From NCBI RefSeq assembly GCF_004208535.1, contig NZ_SGIS01000016.1:1-64000 (forward strand): DNA of 64,000 nucleotides. The letters run 5' to 3'. Each line of letters starts with the position of its first letter. The first letter of the stretch is position 1. This stretch comes from Sphingomonas populi. Its GTDB lineage: Bacteria; Pseudomonadota; Alphaproteobacteria; Sphingomonadales; Sphingomonadaceae. This document shows positions 16,624 to 25,686 of this stretch, piece after piece. The notes beneath the pieces were generated by a model that was not told the DNA's origin, searched no databases, and saw only the letters and a program-made list of their open reading frames with translations. The translations under genes were made by a program, and so were the position numbers.

Positions 16624-19314
16624 ATGACCACGCGTATGCTGATCGACGCACGCCACCGGGAAGAAACCCGGGTGGCTGTCGTCAAAGGGAACCGAATCGA
16701 AGAGTTTGATTTCGAATCTGCCGAGCGCAAACAGCTCAAGGGTAATATCTATCTCGCCAAAGTAACCCGTGTCGAACCGTCGCTTCAGGCGGCGTTCGTC
16801 GATTACGGCGGCAATCGCCACGGCTTCCTCGCCTTCAGCGAAATCCACCCCGATTATTATCAGATCCCGCGTGAGGATCGCGAGGCGTTGTTGCGCGAAG
16901 AGGCCGAGCATGCCGCGCAGGAAGCCGCCTTGCGCGCTCAGCAGGATGCCGAAGACGACGATTACGACGACGACGGTGAAGGCGACGATCACGAGATCGA
17001 CGAGGATTCGGTCGAGCGGTTCGAAGATGACGGCGGTGTCGACGCCGAAGCAACCGCAGAAGAAAGCGGTCGTCGCCGCAGCCGCGGCAAGAGCCAGTCC
17101 GACGACGCGGTCGAGGATCTGCGCGAACGCCGCATGAACCTGCGCCGCCGCTATAAAATCCAGGACGTTATCCGCCGCCGTCAGGTGCTGCTGGTGCAGG
17201 TCGTCAAGGAAGAACGCGGCAACAAGGGCGCGGCGCTCACCACCTATCTGAGCCTCGCCGGACGTTATTGCGTGCTGATGCCGAACACGTCGCACGGCGG
17301 CGGCATCTCGCGGAAAATCTCGAACGCGGGCGATCGCAAGCGGCTCAAGACGATCATGGCCGAGCTGACGTTGCCGCCCTCGATGGGCTGTATCGTCCGC
17401 ACCGCCGGTCTCCAGCGCACCAAGGTCGAGATCAAGCGCGACTTCGATTACCTCGCCCGGCTGTGGGACGGGATTCGCGAAACGACGTTGCAGTCGTCGG
17501 CTCCGGCGCTGGTGTACGCCGACAGCGATCTGATGAAGCGCGCGATTCGCGACATCTACAACCGCGAGATCGAGGAAGTGATCGTCGAGGGCGACGAGGG
17601 CTATCGCCAGGCGAGGGAGTTCATGAAGCTCCTGATGCCGAGCCATGCCCGCAAGGTGCAGCATTATTCCGATCCGGTGCCGCTGTTCCAGCGCGCTGGC
17701 GTCGAGGATCAGCTTTCGGCGATGTACCACCCGGTCGTTCAGCTCAAGTCGGGCGGGTATCTCGTCATCAACCCGACCGAGGCTTTGGTGTCGATCGACA
17801 TCAACTCGGGGCGCTCGACGCGCGAACACAATATCGAGCAGACCGCGACCGCGACCAATCTCGAAGCCGCGACCGAGATTGCGCGCCAGTTGCGCTTGCG
17901 CGACATGGCCGGCCTCGTCGTCATCGACTTCATCGACATGGACCATTCGTCCAACGTCCGTAAGGTCGAGAAGGCGATGAAGGAGGCGCTCAAGAACGAT
18001 CGTGCGCGCATCCAGGTCGGTCGTATCTCGTCGTTCGGGCTGATGGAAATGAGCCGTCAGCGGCTGCGCACCGGCGTTCTCGAAGCTTCGACGCGGCCGT
18101 GCCCGCATTGCGAAGGCACCGGCTTCGTTCGTACCGCCTCGTCGGCCGGTCTGTCGGCGCTGCGTCTGCTCGAGGACGAGGCCGCGCGTGGTCGCGGTTC
18201 GCAGTTGACGCTGCGCGCGAGCCAGGAAGCGGCCTATTACATGCTCAACCGCAAGCGCGCGGAACTTGCCGAGATCGAGGATCGCTACGGCGTCATGATC
18301 GAGGTCTTGCCCGATGGCGAGCAGGAAGGCGCGCGCATGACGGTCGAGGCATCCGGCCCGCCGCCCGAGCACCCGCCGCGTTTCGACGCGCCGATCATCG
18401 AGGTCGACGAGGAGGACTATCCCGAGGAGATCGAGGAGGAGGTTGAGGCCGAGGACGAGATCGAAACCGATGAGGGCGAAGATGCTGAAGATCGTCCCCG
18501 CCCCGGCGAGACGCGCGCCGAAGGCGAAGCGCGCGGTCGTCGTCGTCGCCGGCGCGGCCGTCGCGGTCGCAATCGTCCCGAGGGCGAGCAGGCCGAAGGC
18601 GATCGGGATGAGGCCACCGACGTGGCGGCATCCGAATCCGAGCCCGACGCGGTCGAAGCCGAGGCGGCTCCGGTCGAAGTCGCAGCCGCGGACGCGGGCG
18701 AAGGCGAGGGCGGCGAGGGCCGTCGTCGTCGTGGCCGTCGCGGTCGCCGTGGTGGCCGTCGTGGTGAGGGCGAGGCCGCCGCATCGGCGACCACGTCCGA
18801 GGACGAGGTCCCAGCCGGCACGCTGCTGGAAGGCGTAGAGGAAGGCTCGATCGAGGCCGAAGCGCTCGCCGACTATGCGGCGGACGTAGCGCCGGCCGCT
18901 GCGGTCGAGGCACCTGCCGAGTCTGAAGCCGCCGAGGAGGCGCCCAAGAAGAAGGGCCGTCGCCGCAAGGTCGTTGCCGAGACCCTGGTCGAGGTAGCGC
19001 CCGAGCCGGTGGTGGAAGCGCCAGTTGCCGAAGCCGAGAAGCCGAAGCGCAAGCGCCGCACCAAGGCCGAGATGGCTGCCGACGCCGCCGTCGTTGAAGC
19101 TCCGGCGGTGGAAGAAGACGCAAAGCCCAAGAAGCGCCGCGCACCGCGCCGCAAGGCCGAGGACGCGGTCGTCGAAGCGGCTCCCGCCGCAGCGGAGCCG
19201 GAGCTCGAAGCCGCTGCGACCCCGCAGGGTGATACGCCCGGCGAGATCGATCCCGATCCGGGCGAGGCTGGGTCGCCCCGGCGCGGCTGGTGGCAGCGCA
19301 CTTTCGGCGCCTGA
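16624..19314 (+). CDS. rne: Ribonuclease E
   Basis: Endonuclease for mRNA decay and rRNA/tRNA processing; 896 residues. An S1 domain begins near residue 35 and is interrupted at about 95-170 by an Asp/Glu-rich insertion and basic stretch, as in alphaproteobacterial enzymes. Catalytic aspartates lie in SIDINSGR (about 390) and IDFIDMD (about 436); the zinc-link CPHC is at about 493. After about residue 570 the tail is low-complexity with blocks of RRRRRGRRGRN and KKRRAPRRK, likely RNA-binding and degradosome scaffold. The start has GGAG upstream. Confidence 0.97.
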   Translation: MTTRMLIDARHREETRVAVVKGNRIEEFDFESAERKQLKGNIYLAKVTRVEPSLQAAFVDYGGNRHGFLAFSEIHPDYYQIPREDREALLREEAEHAAQEAALRAQQDAEDDDYDDDGEGDDHEIDEDSVERFEDDGGVDAEATAEESGRRRSRGKSQSDDAVEDLRERRMNLRRRYKIQDVIRRRQVLLVQVVKEERGNKGAALTTYLSLAGRYCVLMPNTSHGGGISRKISNAGDRKRLKTIMAELTLPPSMGCIVRTAGLQRTKVEIKRDFDYLARLWDGIRETTLQSSAPALVYADSDLMKRAIRDIYNREIEEVIVEGDEGYRQAREFMKLLMPSHARKVQHYSDPVPLFQRAGVEDQLSAMYHPVVQLKSGGYLVINPTEALVSIDINSGRSTREHNIEQTATATNLEAATEIARQLRLRDMAGLVVIDFIDMDHSSNVRKVEKAMKEALKNDRARIQVGRISSFGLMEMSRQRLRTGVLEASTRPCPHCEGTGFVRTASSAGLSALRLLEDEAARGRGSQLTLRASQEAAYYMLNRKRAELAEIEDRYGVMIEVLPDGEQEGARMTVEASGPPPEHPPRFDAPIIEVDEEDYPEEIEEEVEAEDEIETDEGEDAEDRPRPGETRAEGEARGRRRRRRGRRGRNRPEGEQAEGDRDEATDVAASESEPDAVEAEAAPVEVAAADAGEGEGGEGRRRRGRRGRRGGRRGEGEAAASATTSEDEVPAGTLLEGVEEGSIEAEALADYAADVAPAAAVEAPAESEAAEEAPKKKGRRRKVVAETLVEVAPEPVVEAPVAEAEKPKRKRRTKAEMAADAAVVEAPAVEEDAKPKKRRAPRRKAEDAVVEAAPAAAEPELEAAATPQGDTPGEIDPDPGEAGSPRRGWWQRTFGA

Positions 19315-19320
19315 CCGATG

Positions 19321-19354
19321 CCGGCGGGGCTTGTCTGACGACAGGCCCCGCCGG
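19321..19354 (+). terminator. Hairpin after rne, probable terminator or attenuator
   Basis: Stem CCGGCGGGGC / GCCCCGCCGG with inner TTGTC / GACA and a TGAC loop, located 6 bases after the rne stop. There is no T tract after it, so Rho-independent termination would be weak; it may protect the 3' end instead. Confidence 0.5.
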
Positions 19355-19408
19355 AACCGCTTCACCGTGGGTTCACGCCATGCCGAGCAGGGAGCGCCGA
19401 GCCGACAT

Positions 19409-20773
19409 ATGCTTCGAGTGAAACGCCTCTTCGCCGGCTTTGCCGCTGCGCTGCTCTTGTGGGCACAGCCTGCTGCCGCCCAATCGATCCTGCGCGATGC
19501 CGAAACCGAAGCGCTGTTCAACGATATGGCGCGGCCGCTGATCGTTGCCGCCGGTCTGTCGCCCAACACCGTCAAGGTGATCCTCATCAACGATGACTCG
19601 ATCAACGCCTTCGTGATCGGCGGGCAGACCGTCTATGTCCATTCCGGCCTGATCGCCGCCGCCGACAACGCCAATCAGGTGCAGGGCGTGATCGCGCACG
19701 AGCTCGGCCATATCGCCGACGGGCATGTGGTGCTCGCGGATGCCGGTTATCGTCCGGCGCTCGGTATTTCGATCCTCAGTCTCGTGCTCGGTGTCGCCGC
19801 GATGGCGGCGGGCGCGGGCGACGCGGGCGCCGGTATCCTCGCCGCCGGGCAGACCGCTGCCGGTTACAAGGCCGCCGCGTTCAGCCGCGTGCAGGAATCG
19901 ACCGCAGACGCGACCGGCGCCAAGTTTCTCCGCCAGGCCGGGATCAGCGGCAAGGGCATGCTGACCTTTTTCAAGAAGCTGCAGAGCCAGGAATATGCGG
20001 TCGGCCTGCAGAACATCGATCCGTTCGCGCAAAGCCATCCGCTTAGCGGCGACCGTATCGCGACGCTCTCCGCCGATGTCAGTGCCTCGCCCGCGTATAA
20101 CACGCCGCTCGATCCCGATCTGGAAGAGCGTTTCAAGCGGGTGAAGGCCAAGCTGCTCGGCTTCGTCTCCGATCCCAAGACGACGCTCAACGTCTATCCC
20201 GCCAGCGACCAGTCCGAATACGGCCATTACGCACGCGCCTATGCGTGGCACAAAGCCGGGTATCCGAATAAGGCCGATGCCGAGACCAAGGCGCTGCTCG
20301 CACTCAAGCCGCATGACCCGTATTTCCTCGAAGTGCGCGGGCAAATCCTGCTCGAAGCCGGCAAACCGCGCGATGCGCTGGAGCCTTTGCGCGAGGCGAC
20401 CGAACTGACCCGCACCGCGCCGCTGATTGCCACCACGCTCGGACATGCGTTGATCGCGACCGAGGACAAGGCCAATTATCCCGAGGCGGTGAAGGTGCTG
20501 CGCTCGGCGGTGGCGCGCGACGACGACAACCCGTTCGCCTGGTATCAGCTCGGCACCGCTTACGAACTGTCGGGCGACGCGCCACGCGCGCTGCTCGCCA
20601 GTGCTGAACAGGCGAGCCTGACCGGCGACATGCCGCGTGCCGCGTACAGCGCCAGGGCCGCGCTCGCCGGGCTGCCGCCCAATACGATCGACTGGATTCG
20701 CGCGCAGGATATCGCGATGACCGCGATGAACGACATCGAAGACAATCCCGGAAAGTACAAGAAACGCCGATGA
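19409..20773 (+). CDS. M48 metalloprotease with TPR repeats (BepA-like)
   Basis: Periplasmic zinc protease; start set at ATG 19409 where a signal peptide begins (LFAGFAAALLLWA, cleavage after AAAQ near 25). The HELGH zinc motif is at residues 97-101, and the third ligand lies in QESTADATG. The C-terminal half is tetratricopeptide-like. Relatives (BepA/YfgC) degrade and assist misfolded outer-membrane proteins. 454 residues. The stop overlaps the next gene's start by 4 bases (ATGA), coupling it to a DsbA-type oxidase. Confidence 0.92.
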   Translation: MLRVKRLFAGFAAALLLWAQPAAAQSILRDAETEALFNDMARPLIVAAGLSPNTVKVILINDDSINAFVIGGQTVYVHSGLIAAADNANQVQGVIAHELGHIADGHVVLADAGYRPALGISILSLVLGVAAMAAGAGDAGAGILAAGQTAAGYKAAAFSRVQESTADATGAKFLRQAGISGKGMLTFFKKLQSQEYAVGLQNIDPFAQSHPLSGDRIATLSADVSASPAYNTPLDPDLEERFKRVKAKLLGFVSDPKTTLNVYPASDQSEYGHYARAYAWHKAGYPNKADAETKALLALKPHDPYFLEVRGQILLEAGKPRDALEPLREATELTRTAPLIATTLGHALIATEDKANYPEAVKVLRSAVARDDDNPFAWYQLGTAYELSGDAPRALLASAEQASLTGDMPRAAYSARAALAGLPPNTIDWIRAQDIAMTAMNDIEDNPGKYKKRR

Positions 20774-21489
20774 GCCGATTGACGATACCGCTGACTGCGC
20801 TGCTCGGCGCCGTGCTTGGCGCGGGTGCGATGCTATGGGGCAGTGGCCATTTTGCGCCGACAGGCGATCAGGCACGGATCGAGCAGGTCGTTCACGATTA
20901 TCTGCTCGCCCATCCCGAAGTGTTGCCCGATGCGATGGATGCGCTGCGCGACAAGCAGCATGCGAAGACGATCGCCGACAATCGCGCGGCGATCCTCGAT
21001 CCGTTCGGCAGCGCCTGGGCAGGGAGCGCGCATCCAGACCTGACCATCGTCGAATATTACGACTATAATTGCGGCTATTGCCGCGCCAGCCTGCCCGCCA
21101 TCGCGCAACTGCTGGCGAGCGACCCGAAGTTGCGGATCGTGTTTCGCGAGTTCCCGGTCCTCGCGGATTCGAGTGCGAGCGCGGCGCGGATGAGCCTCGC
21201 CGCGGCCGATCAGGGCAAGTTCAAGCCGTTCCACGATTCGCTCTATGCGGGCGGCCCCGTCACCGATCAGTCGATCGCCGCCGCAGCGAAGATTGCTGGT
21301 GTCGATCCTGCCAAAGCCGCAGCGTTTGCGCCCAAGGCCGATGCCGAGATCGCCGCCAACATGGGCATTGCGCGCCAATTGGGGCTGACCGGCACGCCAA
21401 GCTGGGTGATCGGCAACCACGTCGTATCCTCCGCGCTGCCGCTGGAGGATTTACAGAAGCTGGTCGCGCAGGCGCGGACGAAGGGGTGA
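20770..21489 (+). CDS. DsbA-family thiol-disulfide oxidoreductase (Com1-like)
   Basis: Thioredoxin-fold protein of 239 residues with an N-terminal membrane-anchor or signal helix (LTALLGAVLGAGAM). Active-site CGYC lies at 101-104 and the cis-Pro loop is TGTPSWVIG. Between signal and thioredoxin domain is a helical part (QVVHDYLLAHPE) typical of the Com1/ScsC-like group that oxidises or isomerises disulfides in the periplasm. Translationally coupled to the M48 protease, so the pair probably acts in outer-membrane protein quality control. Confidence 0.9.
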   Translation: MSRLTIPLTALLGAVLGAGAMLWGSGHFAPTGDQARIEQVVHDYLLAHPEVLPDAMDALRDKQHAKTIADNRAAILDPFGSAWAGSAHPDLTIVEYYDYNCGYCRASLPAIAQLLASDPKLRIVFREFPVLADSSASAARMSLAAADQGKFKPFHDSLYAGGPVTDQSIAAAAKIAGVDPAKAAAFAPKADAEIAANMGIARQLGLTGTPSWVIGNHVVSSALPLEDLQKLVAQARTKG

Positions 21490-21514
21490 GGGATATCGGT
21501 TCGCCGCCGCGTTC

Positions 21515-21670
21515 TTAGCAGAACGCCGGCACTGCATCGTACTCCATCTCGCGGTTTTCCGCGCGCATACGTTGCTCGATCATCTGCTGCCAGAACGCGG
21601 CTTCCTGCTGTGCGCGTTCGGCGCATTCGCGCGAGCGACGCGCGAGGTCGATCATGTCTTCCAAATTCAT
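21515..21670 (-). CDS. Small hypothetical protein, 51 aa
   Basis: Function not recognised. ATG at 21670 with GGGAGCAACG just upstream is a good ribosome site. The sequence is polar and helical (MNLEDMIDLARRSRECAERAQ, then FWQQMIEQRMRAE) and ends in Cys. It looks like a single amphipathic helix pair with no membrane segment. It runs opposite to the ABC exporter and shares the gap 21671-21856 with it. Such short helical proteins recur in Sphingomonadales with no known role. Confidence 0.6.
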   Translation of the reverse strand: MNLEDMIDLARRSRECAERAQQEAAFWQQMIEQRMRAENREMEYDAVPAFC

Positions 21671-21856
21671 CGTTGCTCCCTTTTGCCAAGCTGTTGAAGC
21701 TTCGTGTCGCCGTCGAACGCTGCGATGCACAACAGGATGCAGGGAAAAAAACATTAACCTTTTAACGTGTGGCTTTGCCGCGATGAATTGCAGTGAGCGG
21801 GTGCCGTTGTAGTGCCGCACCGGCATCCCTATCTGCGCGGCCACAAGGGGAAGCAC

Positions 21857-22792
21857 ATGCAACCAATCCTGTCCGTCCGGGGCGTCTCGAAGACTTACGC
21901 CTCGGGTCACCGCGCGCTCGAACCCGTCGATCTGGATATCGCCAAGGGAGAAATCTTCGCGCTGCTCGGCCCCAACGGCGCGGGCAAGACCACGCTCATC
22001 AGCATCATCTGCGGCATCGTCACGCCATCGACGGGTACGATCACGGTGATGGGGCATGACACGATCCACGATTTCCGCGCCGCGCGCAGCGTGATCGGTC
22101 TGGTGCCGCAGGAGCTGTCGGTCGATATGTTCGAGACGGTGCTCGCCACCGTGCGGTACAGCCGCCGCCTGTTCGGCAAGGCGGGGCATGACAGCTATAT
22201 CGAGCAGGTGCTGCGCGACCTGTCGTTGTGGGACAAACGGCACGCCAAAATCCGCGAACTGTCCGGCGGGATGAAGCGTCGCGTGCTGATCGCCAAGGCG
22301 CTCAGCCACGAACCCGACGTCCTGTTCCTCGACGAGCCGACTGCGGGTGTCGACGTGGCGCTACGCCGCGACATGTGGAAGCTCGTCCACCGGCTGCGCG
22401 AGCGGGGCACGACCATCATCCTGACCACGCATTATATCGAGGAGGCGGAGGAAATGGCCGACCGTGTCGGCGTGATCGACAAGGGCCGGATCATTTTGAT
22501 CGAGCGGAAAGCCGAGCTGATGAAGAAGCTCGGCAAACGCCAGATGCTGATCTCGTTGCAGGAGCCGATGACGGCCATCCCCGCCGACCTGGCCGAATGG
22601 CACCTGACGCTGGAGAATGAGGGGCATATCGTGCGCTACATCTTCGATGCGCAGGCCGAGCATACCGGCATCCCCTCGCTGCTACGCAAGCTTGCCGAGC
22701 TTGGCGTCGGCTTCAAGGATCTGGAGACGAGCAAGTCTTCACTCGAGGACATTTTCGTCGATCTGGTCGAGCACAAGGAGCAGGCGGCATGA
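21857..22792 (+). CDS. ABC-2 type exporter, ATP-binding protein
   Basis: ATPase subunit, 311 residues. Start at ATG 21857 with GGGGAAG upstream. Walker [10 protein letters not shown] at about 38-46, signature LSGGMKRR, Walker [13 protein letters not shown] and a [11 protein letters not shown]-loop. The C-terminal 80 residues form the regulatory extension of the DrrA/NodI-like class. It pairs with the permease at 22899, separated by a palindromic repeat. The exported substrate is unknown. Confidence 0.93.
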   Translation: MQPILSVRGVSKTYASGHRALEPVDLDIAKGEIFALLGPNGAGKTTLISIICGIVTPSTGTITVMGHDTIHDFRAARSVIGLVPQELSVDMFETVLATVRYSRRLFGKAGHDSYIEQVLRDLSLWDKRHAKIRELSGGMKRRVLIAKALSHEPDVLFLDEPTAGVDVALRRDMWKLVHRLRERGTTIILTTHYIEEAEEMADRVGVIDKGRIILIERKAELMKKLGKRQMLISLQEPMTAIPADLAEWHLTLENEGHIVRYIFDAQAEHTGIPSLLRKLAELGVGFKDLETSKSSLEDIFVDLVEHKEQAA

Positions 22793-22813
22793 ACGGAAAC
22801 ACCAATCGCACCT

Positions 22814-22883
22814 CCGTTCGCCCCGAGCGAAGTCGAGGGGCAAGCGCTGCGCAAGGTGTCTCGACTGCGCTCGACACGAACGG
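22814..22883. repeat. Dispersed palindromic element, family A, copy 1
   Basis: Left arm CCGTTCGCCCCGAGCGAAGT, right arm TCTCGACTGCGCTCGACACG then AACGG, with a GCGCTGCGCAA centre. Closely similar elements lie at 40828-40904 and 47365-47440. It sits inside the gap between the ATPase and permease genes of one operon. Confidence 0.85.
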
Positions 22884-22898
22884 TTGGGGAGCAAGAAC

Positions 22899-23672
22899 GT
22901 GAGCGCAGGCATCAACACCCACGGCGTCTGGGCGATCTACCGTTTCGAGATGGCGCGCTCGCTGCGCACGATCTGGCAGAGCGTTGCCACGCCGGTCATC
23001 ACTACGTCGTTGTATTTCGTCGTGTTCGGCGGCGCGATCGGGTCGCGGATCAGCACCGTCGGCGGGGTCGGCTATGGCAGCTTCATCGTGCCGGGCCTCA
23101 TCATGCTGTCGCTGCTGACGCAGAGCATCTCGAACGCATCGATCGGCATCTACTTTCCCAAGTTCACCGGCACTGTGTTCGAACTTCTGTCGGCGCCGGT
23201 CACCGCGATGGAGATGGTGGCGGGGTTCGTCGGTGCGGCGGCGACCAAGTCGATCGTGCTCGGGTTGTTGATCCTCGCCACGTCGGCATTGTTCGTCCCG
23301 CTCCATGTGGAGCATCCCCTGGCGATGATCGCCTTCCTTGTGCTGACCAGCGTGACGTTTAGCCTGTTCGGCTTCATCATCGGCATCTGGGCGAACGGTT
23401 TCGAACAGCTTTCGGTGGTGCCGGCGCTGCTCGTCACGCCACTGACCTTCCTCGGCGGCGCATTCTATTCGATCGACATGCTGCCGCAGCCGTGGCGGAC
23501 GATCAGCCTGTTCAACCCGGTGGTGTATCTCATCAGCGGTTTCCGCTGGAGCTTCTTCGACAAGGGTGATGTGTCGATCGGGCTGAGCCTTGGCGTGACC
23601 GCCGGGTTCATGGTGGCGTGCCTCTTGGCGATCACGGCGATCTTTCGGAGCGGGTGGCGCTTAAAGAATTGA
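22899..23672 (+). CDS. ABC-2 type exporter, permease
   Basis: Inner-membrane permease of 257 residues with six hydrophobic segments, ABC2_membrane family. GTG at 22899 was chosen because [18 protein letters not shown] is the natural N-terminus; the frame upstream is repeat sequence. [17 protein letters not shown] is the conserved late-loop signature of NodJ-like permeases. It should work with the ATPase at 21857; together they form a complete one-plus-one exporter. Confidence 0.9.
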   Translation: MSAGINTHGVWAIYRFEMARSLRTIWQSVATPVITTSLYFVVFGGAIGSRISTVGGVGYGSFIVPGLIMLSLLTQSISNASIGIYFPKFTGTVFELLSAPVTAMEMVAGFVGAAATKSIVLGLLILATSALFVPLHVEHPLAMIAFLVLTSVTFSLFGFIIGIWANGFEQLSVVPALLVTPLTFLGGAFYSIDMLPQPWRTISLFNPVVYLISGFRWSFFDKGDVSIGLSLGVTAGFMVACLLAITAIFRSGWRLKN

Positions 23673-23674
23673 AC

Positions 23675-23760
23675 CGTCGCCCCGGCGAAGGCCGGGGCCG
23701 TTCGGTTTGATGCGGCCGGCTGCCCAACACGCAGCGGCCCCGGCCTTCGCCGGGGCGACG
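23675..23760. repeat. Dispersed palindromic element, family B, copy 2
   Basis: CGTCGCCCCGGCGAAGGCCG at the left and CGGCCTTCGCCGGGGCGACG at the right are perfect inverted arms, with GGCCGTT and GCGGCC in between. It fills the gap between the convergent permease and S15 hydrolase genes and could act as a terminator-like structure for both. Confidence 0.85.
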
Positions 23761-23764
23761 ATGT

Positions 23765-25627
23765 TTATCTCATCACCGGCAGCGTCACCTTCGATCCCGC
23801 GCAAACCCGCTGTGTCGCCTTGACGAAATCCGCCGGCTTGGCGCGCGCGATGTTGGGGACGAAGGTCTGCGGGTTGCGGTCGATTACCGGGAACCAGCTC
23901 GACTGCACCTGCACCATGATGCGGTGGCCCTTTTGGAAGACATGGTCATGGTCGCGCAGCGGCACATCCCACGCGATCACGCGGTTGGGCACCAGCGCGC
24001 GCGGCGCGGTGTCGCTGGCGAGGAACTTGCCGCGTCGCACCTCCATTGCGATCGGCCATTCGTAGCCGTTGAGCTGGCGCGTATAGGCTCCTAGCGGGGC
24101 CGCCGTATCGAATTGCTCGTACGTCTGCGGCAGCACGTCGATCAGCTTCACCACGAAATCGCTGTCTGTGCCGCTGGTGCTCGCCATGAGGGTCGCGGCA
24201 AGTTTCCCGGTGACGGTGAGGTCGGCGTCGAGCGGTGCGCTGACATAGCTCAGCACGTCCGGGCGGTGATCGACGAAGCGCTGGTCTTCGCTCTCCCACC
24301 AGCGCCATTCGGGGCGTGGATAGGTCGGTGAGATCGGGCGCGGGCGGAACGGCACCGGGTTTGCGGGGTCGGACACGTAATCGCGGCACGCCTCGCCCTT
24401 CGCCGGTGCGGTGAACGAGAGCGATCCGTCCGCGTGGAGATACAGATCGGTCGGCGTGCTGCCGGCTGGAGGCCAGTGGCGATAGGTCTTCCACAGGTTC
24501 GAGCCCGATTGCAGCATTTTCGCCTCGAAGGTCGGGCGCTCGCCGGTGCCGTGTAGCCAGTAGCGGAAAAACGGGGTCTGGATCTGGTCGCGGAATTCGA
24601 CGCCGGTGTCGCGGCCAAGCGGGATGTGGCCGAGCATGTCCATCTTGCCTTGCCAGGTGCCATGCGCCCATGGCCCGGCCACCATCTGCGAGAGATGATC
24701 GGGATCATTGGCCTGCTGCTTCTGGTAGATCTGCCAGCTTCCCCACGGGTCTTCCTGATCCCAGAAGCCCGCCACGTTGAGCGTCGGCACCGTCGTCTTG
24801 CCGAGCGCGTTCGTCCAGTTCTGGCTGGTGTAGAAGCTGTCGTGGTTGGGATGGTCGAGCAGCGCGTTCAGCATCGGCACGCTGCCCTTGAAGTAGCGCG
24901 TGTCGAGGTTCTCGACCGCGCCCAGCGCCAGAAACCATTCGTAGGTGTCGACATTGCCATAGTCGAACGGCTTGTTCTGAGTCTTGTCGACCTGAAGGCT
25001 GGAGACCCAGTCGGCGGTATAGCTCAGCCGCAGCGCGCCGTTCCGGTGAAGATCGTCGTTCTGCCAGTAATCGATCCACGCAGCCTGCGGGCTGACCGCC
25101 TTCAGCGCGGGGTGGGGGTGGACCAGCGATACGGCAGCGGCGAAACCGGGGTAGGAGACGCCCCACATGCCGACGCGGCCGTTATTGCTGGGCACGGTCT
25201 TCACCAGCCAGTCGATCGCGTCATAGGCGTCGGTCGCCTCATCGACCGCCTTGGGGTCACCGGGATGGACCGCGGTCGACAGCGTGAACACGCCATCCGA
25301 ACCGAAACGACCGCGCATCGACTGAAAGACGAAGATGTAGCCGTCCTTGACGAGCGACTGCCAGGCGAGTGGCACCGTCTTGGGCGGGGCGTCAAGCACG
25401 CCATAGGGGGTGCGTTGGAACAGGATCGGCAGCGGCCCGGTGCTGCCGCGCGGGCGGAGGATGACCGTTTCCATCCTCGCGCCGTCGCGCATCGGCACCA
25501 TCACCTTTTCGTAAGTGAAGGGCGACTGCTGCGCCGTGTCGGCGACATTCGGGGTTTGCGGGCGCGCGGCGACGAGCGCGGGCAGGGCGGTGGCGGCGAG
25601 CAGCAGCAGGAGACTTGGGGCGCGCAT
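23765..25627 (-). CDS. CocE/NonD-family S15 hydrolase
   Basis: Secreted alpha/beta hydrolase of 620 residues. Signal peptide of about 21 residues (LLLLLAATALPALVAA). The nucleophile elbow is GVSYPGF with Ser158. The N-terminal half is the X-Pro dipeptidyl-peptidase/CocE core (SMRGRFGSDG loop); the C-terminal half is the jelly-roll domain, starting about 370 and carrying RVIAWDVPLRDHDH. Family members cleave esters or acyl-peptide bonds; substrate here unknown, with acyl esters or beta-lactams possible. Monocistronic, downstream of no clear partner. Confidence 0.87.
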   Translation of the reverse strand: MRAPSLLLLLAATALPALVAARPQTPNVADTAQQSPFTYEKVMVPMRDGARMETVILRPRGSTGPLPILFQRTPYGVLDAPPKTVPLAWQSLVKDGYIFVFQSMRGRFGSDGVFTLSTAVHPGDPKAVDEATDAYDAIDWLVKTVPSNNGRVGMWGVSYPGFAAAVSLVHPHPALKAVSPQAAWIDYWQNDDLHRNGALRLSYTADWVSSLQVDKTQNKPFDYGNVDTYEWFLALGAVENLDTRYFKGSVPMLNALLDHPNHDSFYTSQNWTNALGKTTVPTLNVAGFWDQEDPWGSWQIYQKQQANDPDHLSQMVAGPWAHGTWQGKMDMLGHIPLGRDTGVEFRDQIQTPFFRYWLHGTGERPTFEAKMLQSGSNLWKTYRHWPPAGSTPTDLYLHADGSLSFTAPAKGEACRDYVSDPANPVPFRPRPISPTYPRPEWRWWESEDQRFVDHRPDVLSYVSAPLDADLTVTGKLAATLMASTSGTDSDFVVKLIDVLPQTYEQFDTAAPLGAYTRQLNGYEWPIAMEVRRGKFLASDTAPRALVPNRVIAWDVPLRDHDHVFQKGHRIMVQVQSSWFPVIDRNPQTFVPNIARAKPADFVKATQRVCAGSKVTLPVMR

Positions 25628-25686
25628 CTGGATTTCCTCCCGTTTGGTGGAAACCTAGCCGTGATCGTGGCGCCCCGCCACTGGGA

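Noticed and set aside
16171..19605. 1144-codon open frame on the minus strand opposite RNase E
   Set aside because: It is a shadow of the GC-rich rne coding frame: RNase E motifs are unmistakable on plus, whereas the minus frame is low-complexity, rich in Leu/Arg, and has no domain.
21742..21770. CtrA-type binding sites such as the TTAACC/TTTTAA run before the ABC exporter
   Set aside because: Spacing does not fit TTAA-N7-TTAA, and similar short TTAA strings also occur at 5890-5915 and 16158-16172 with no full match.
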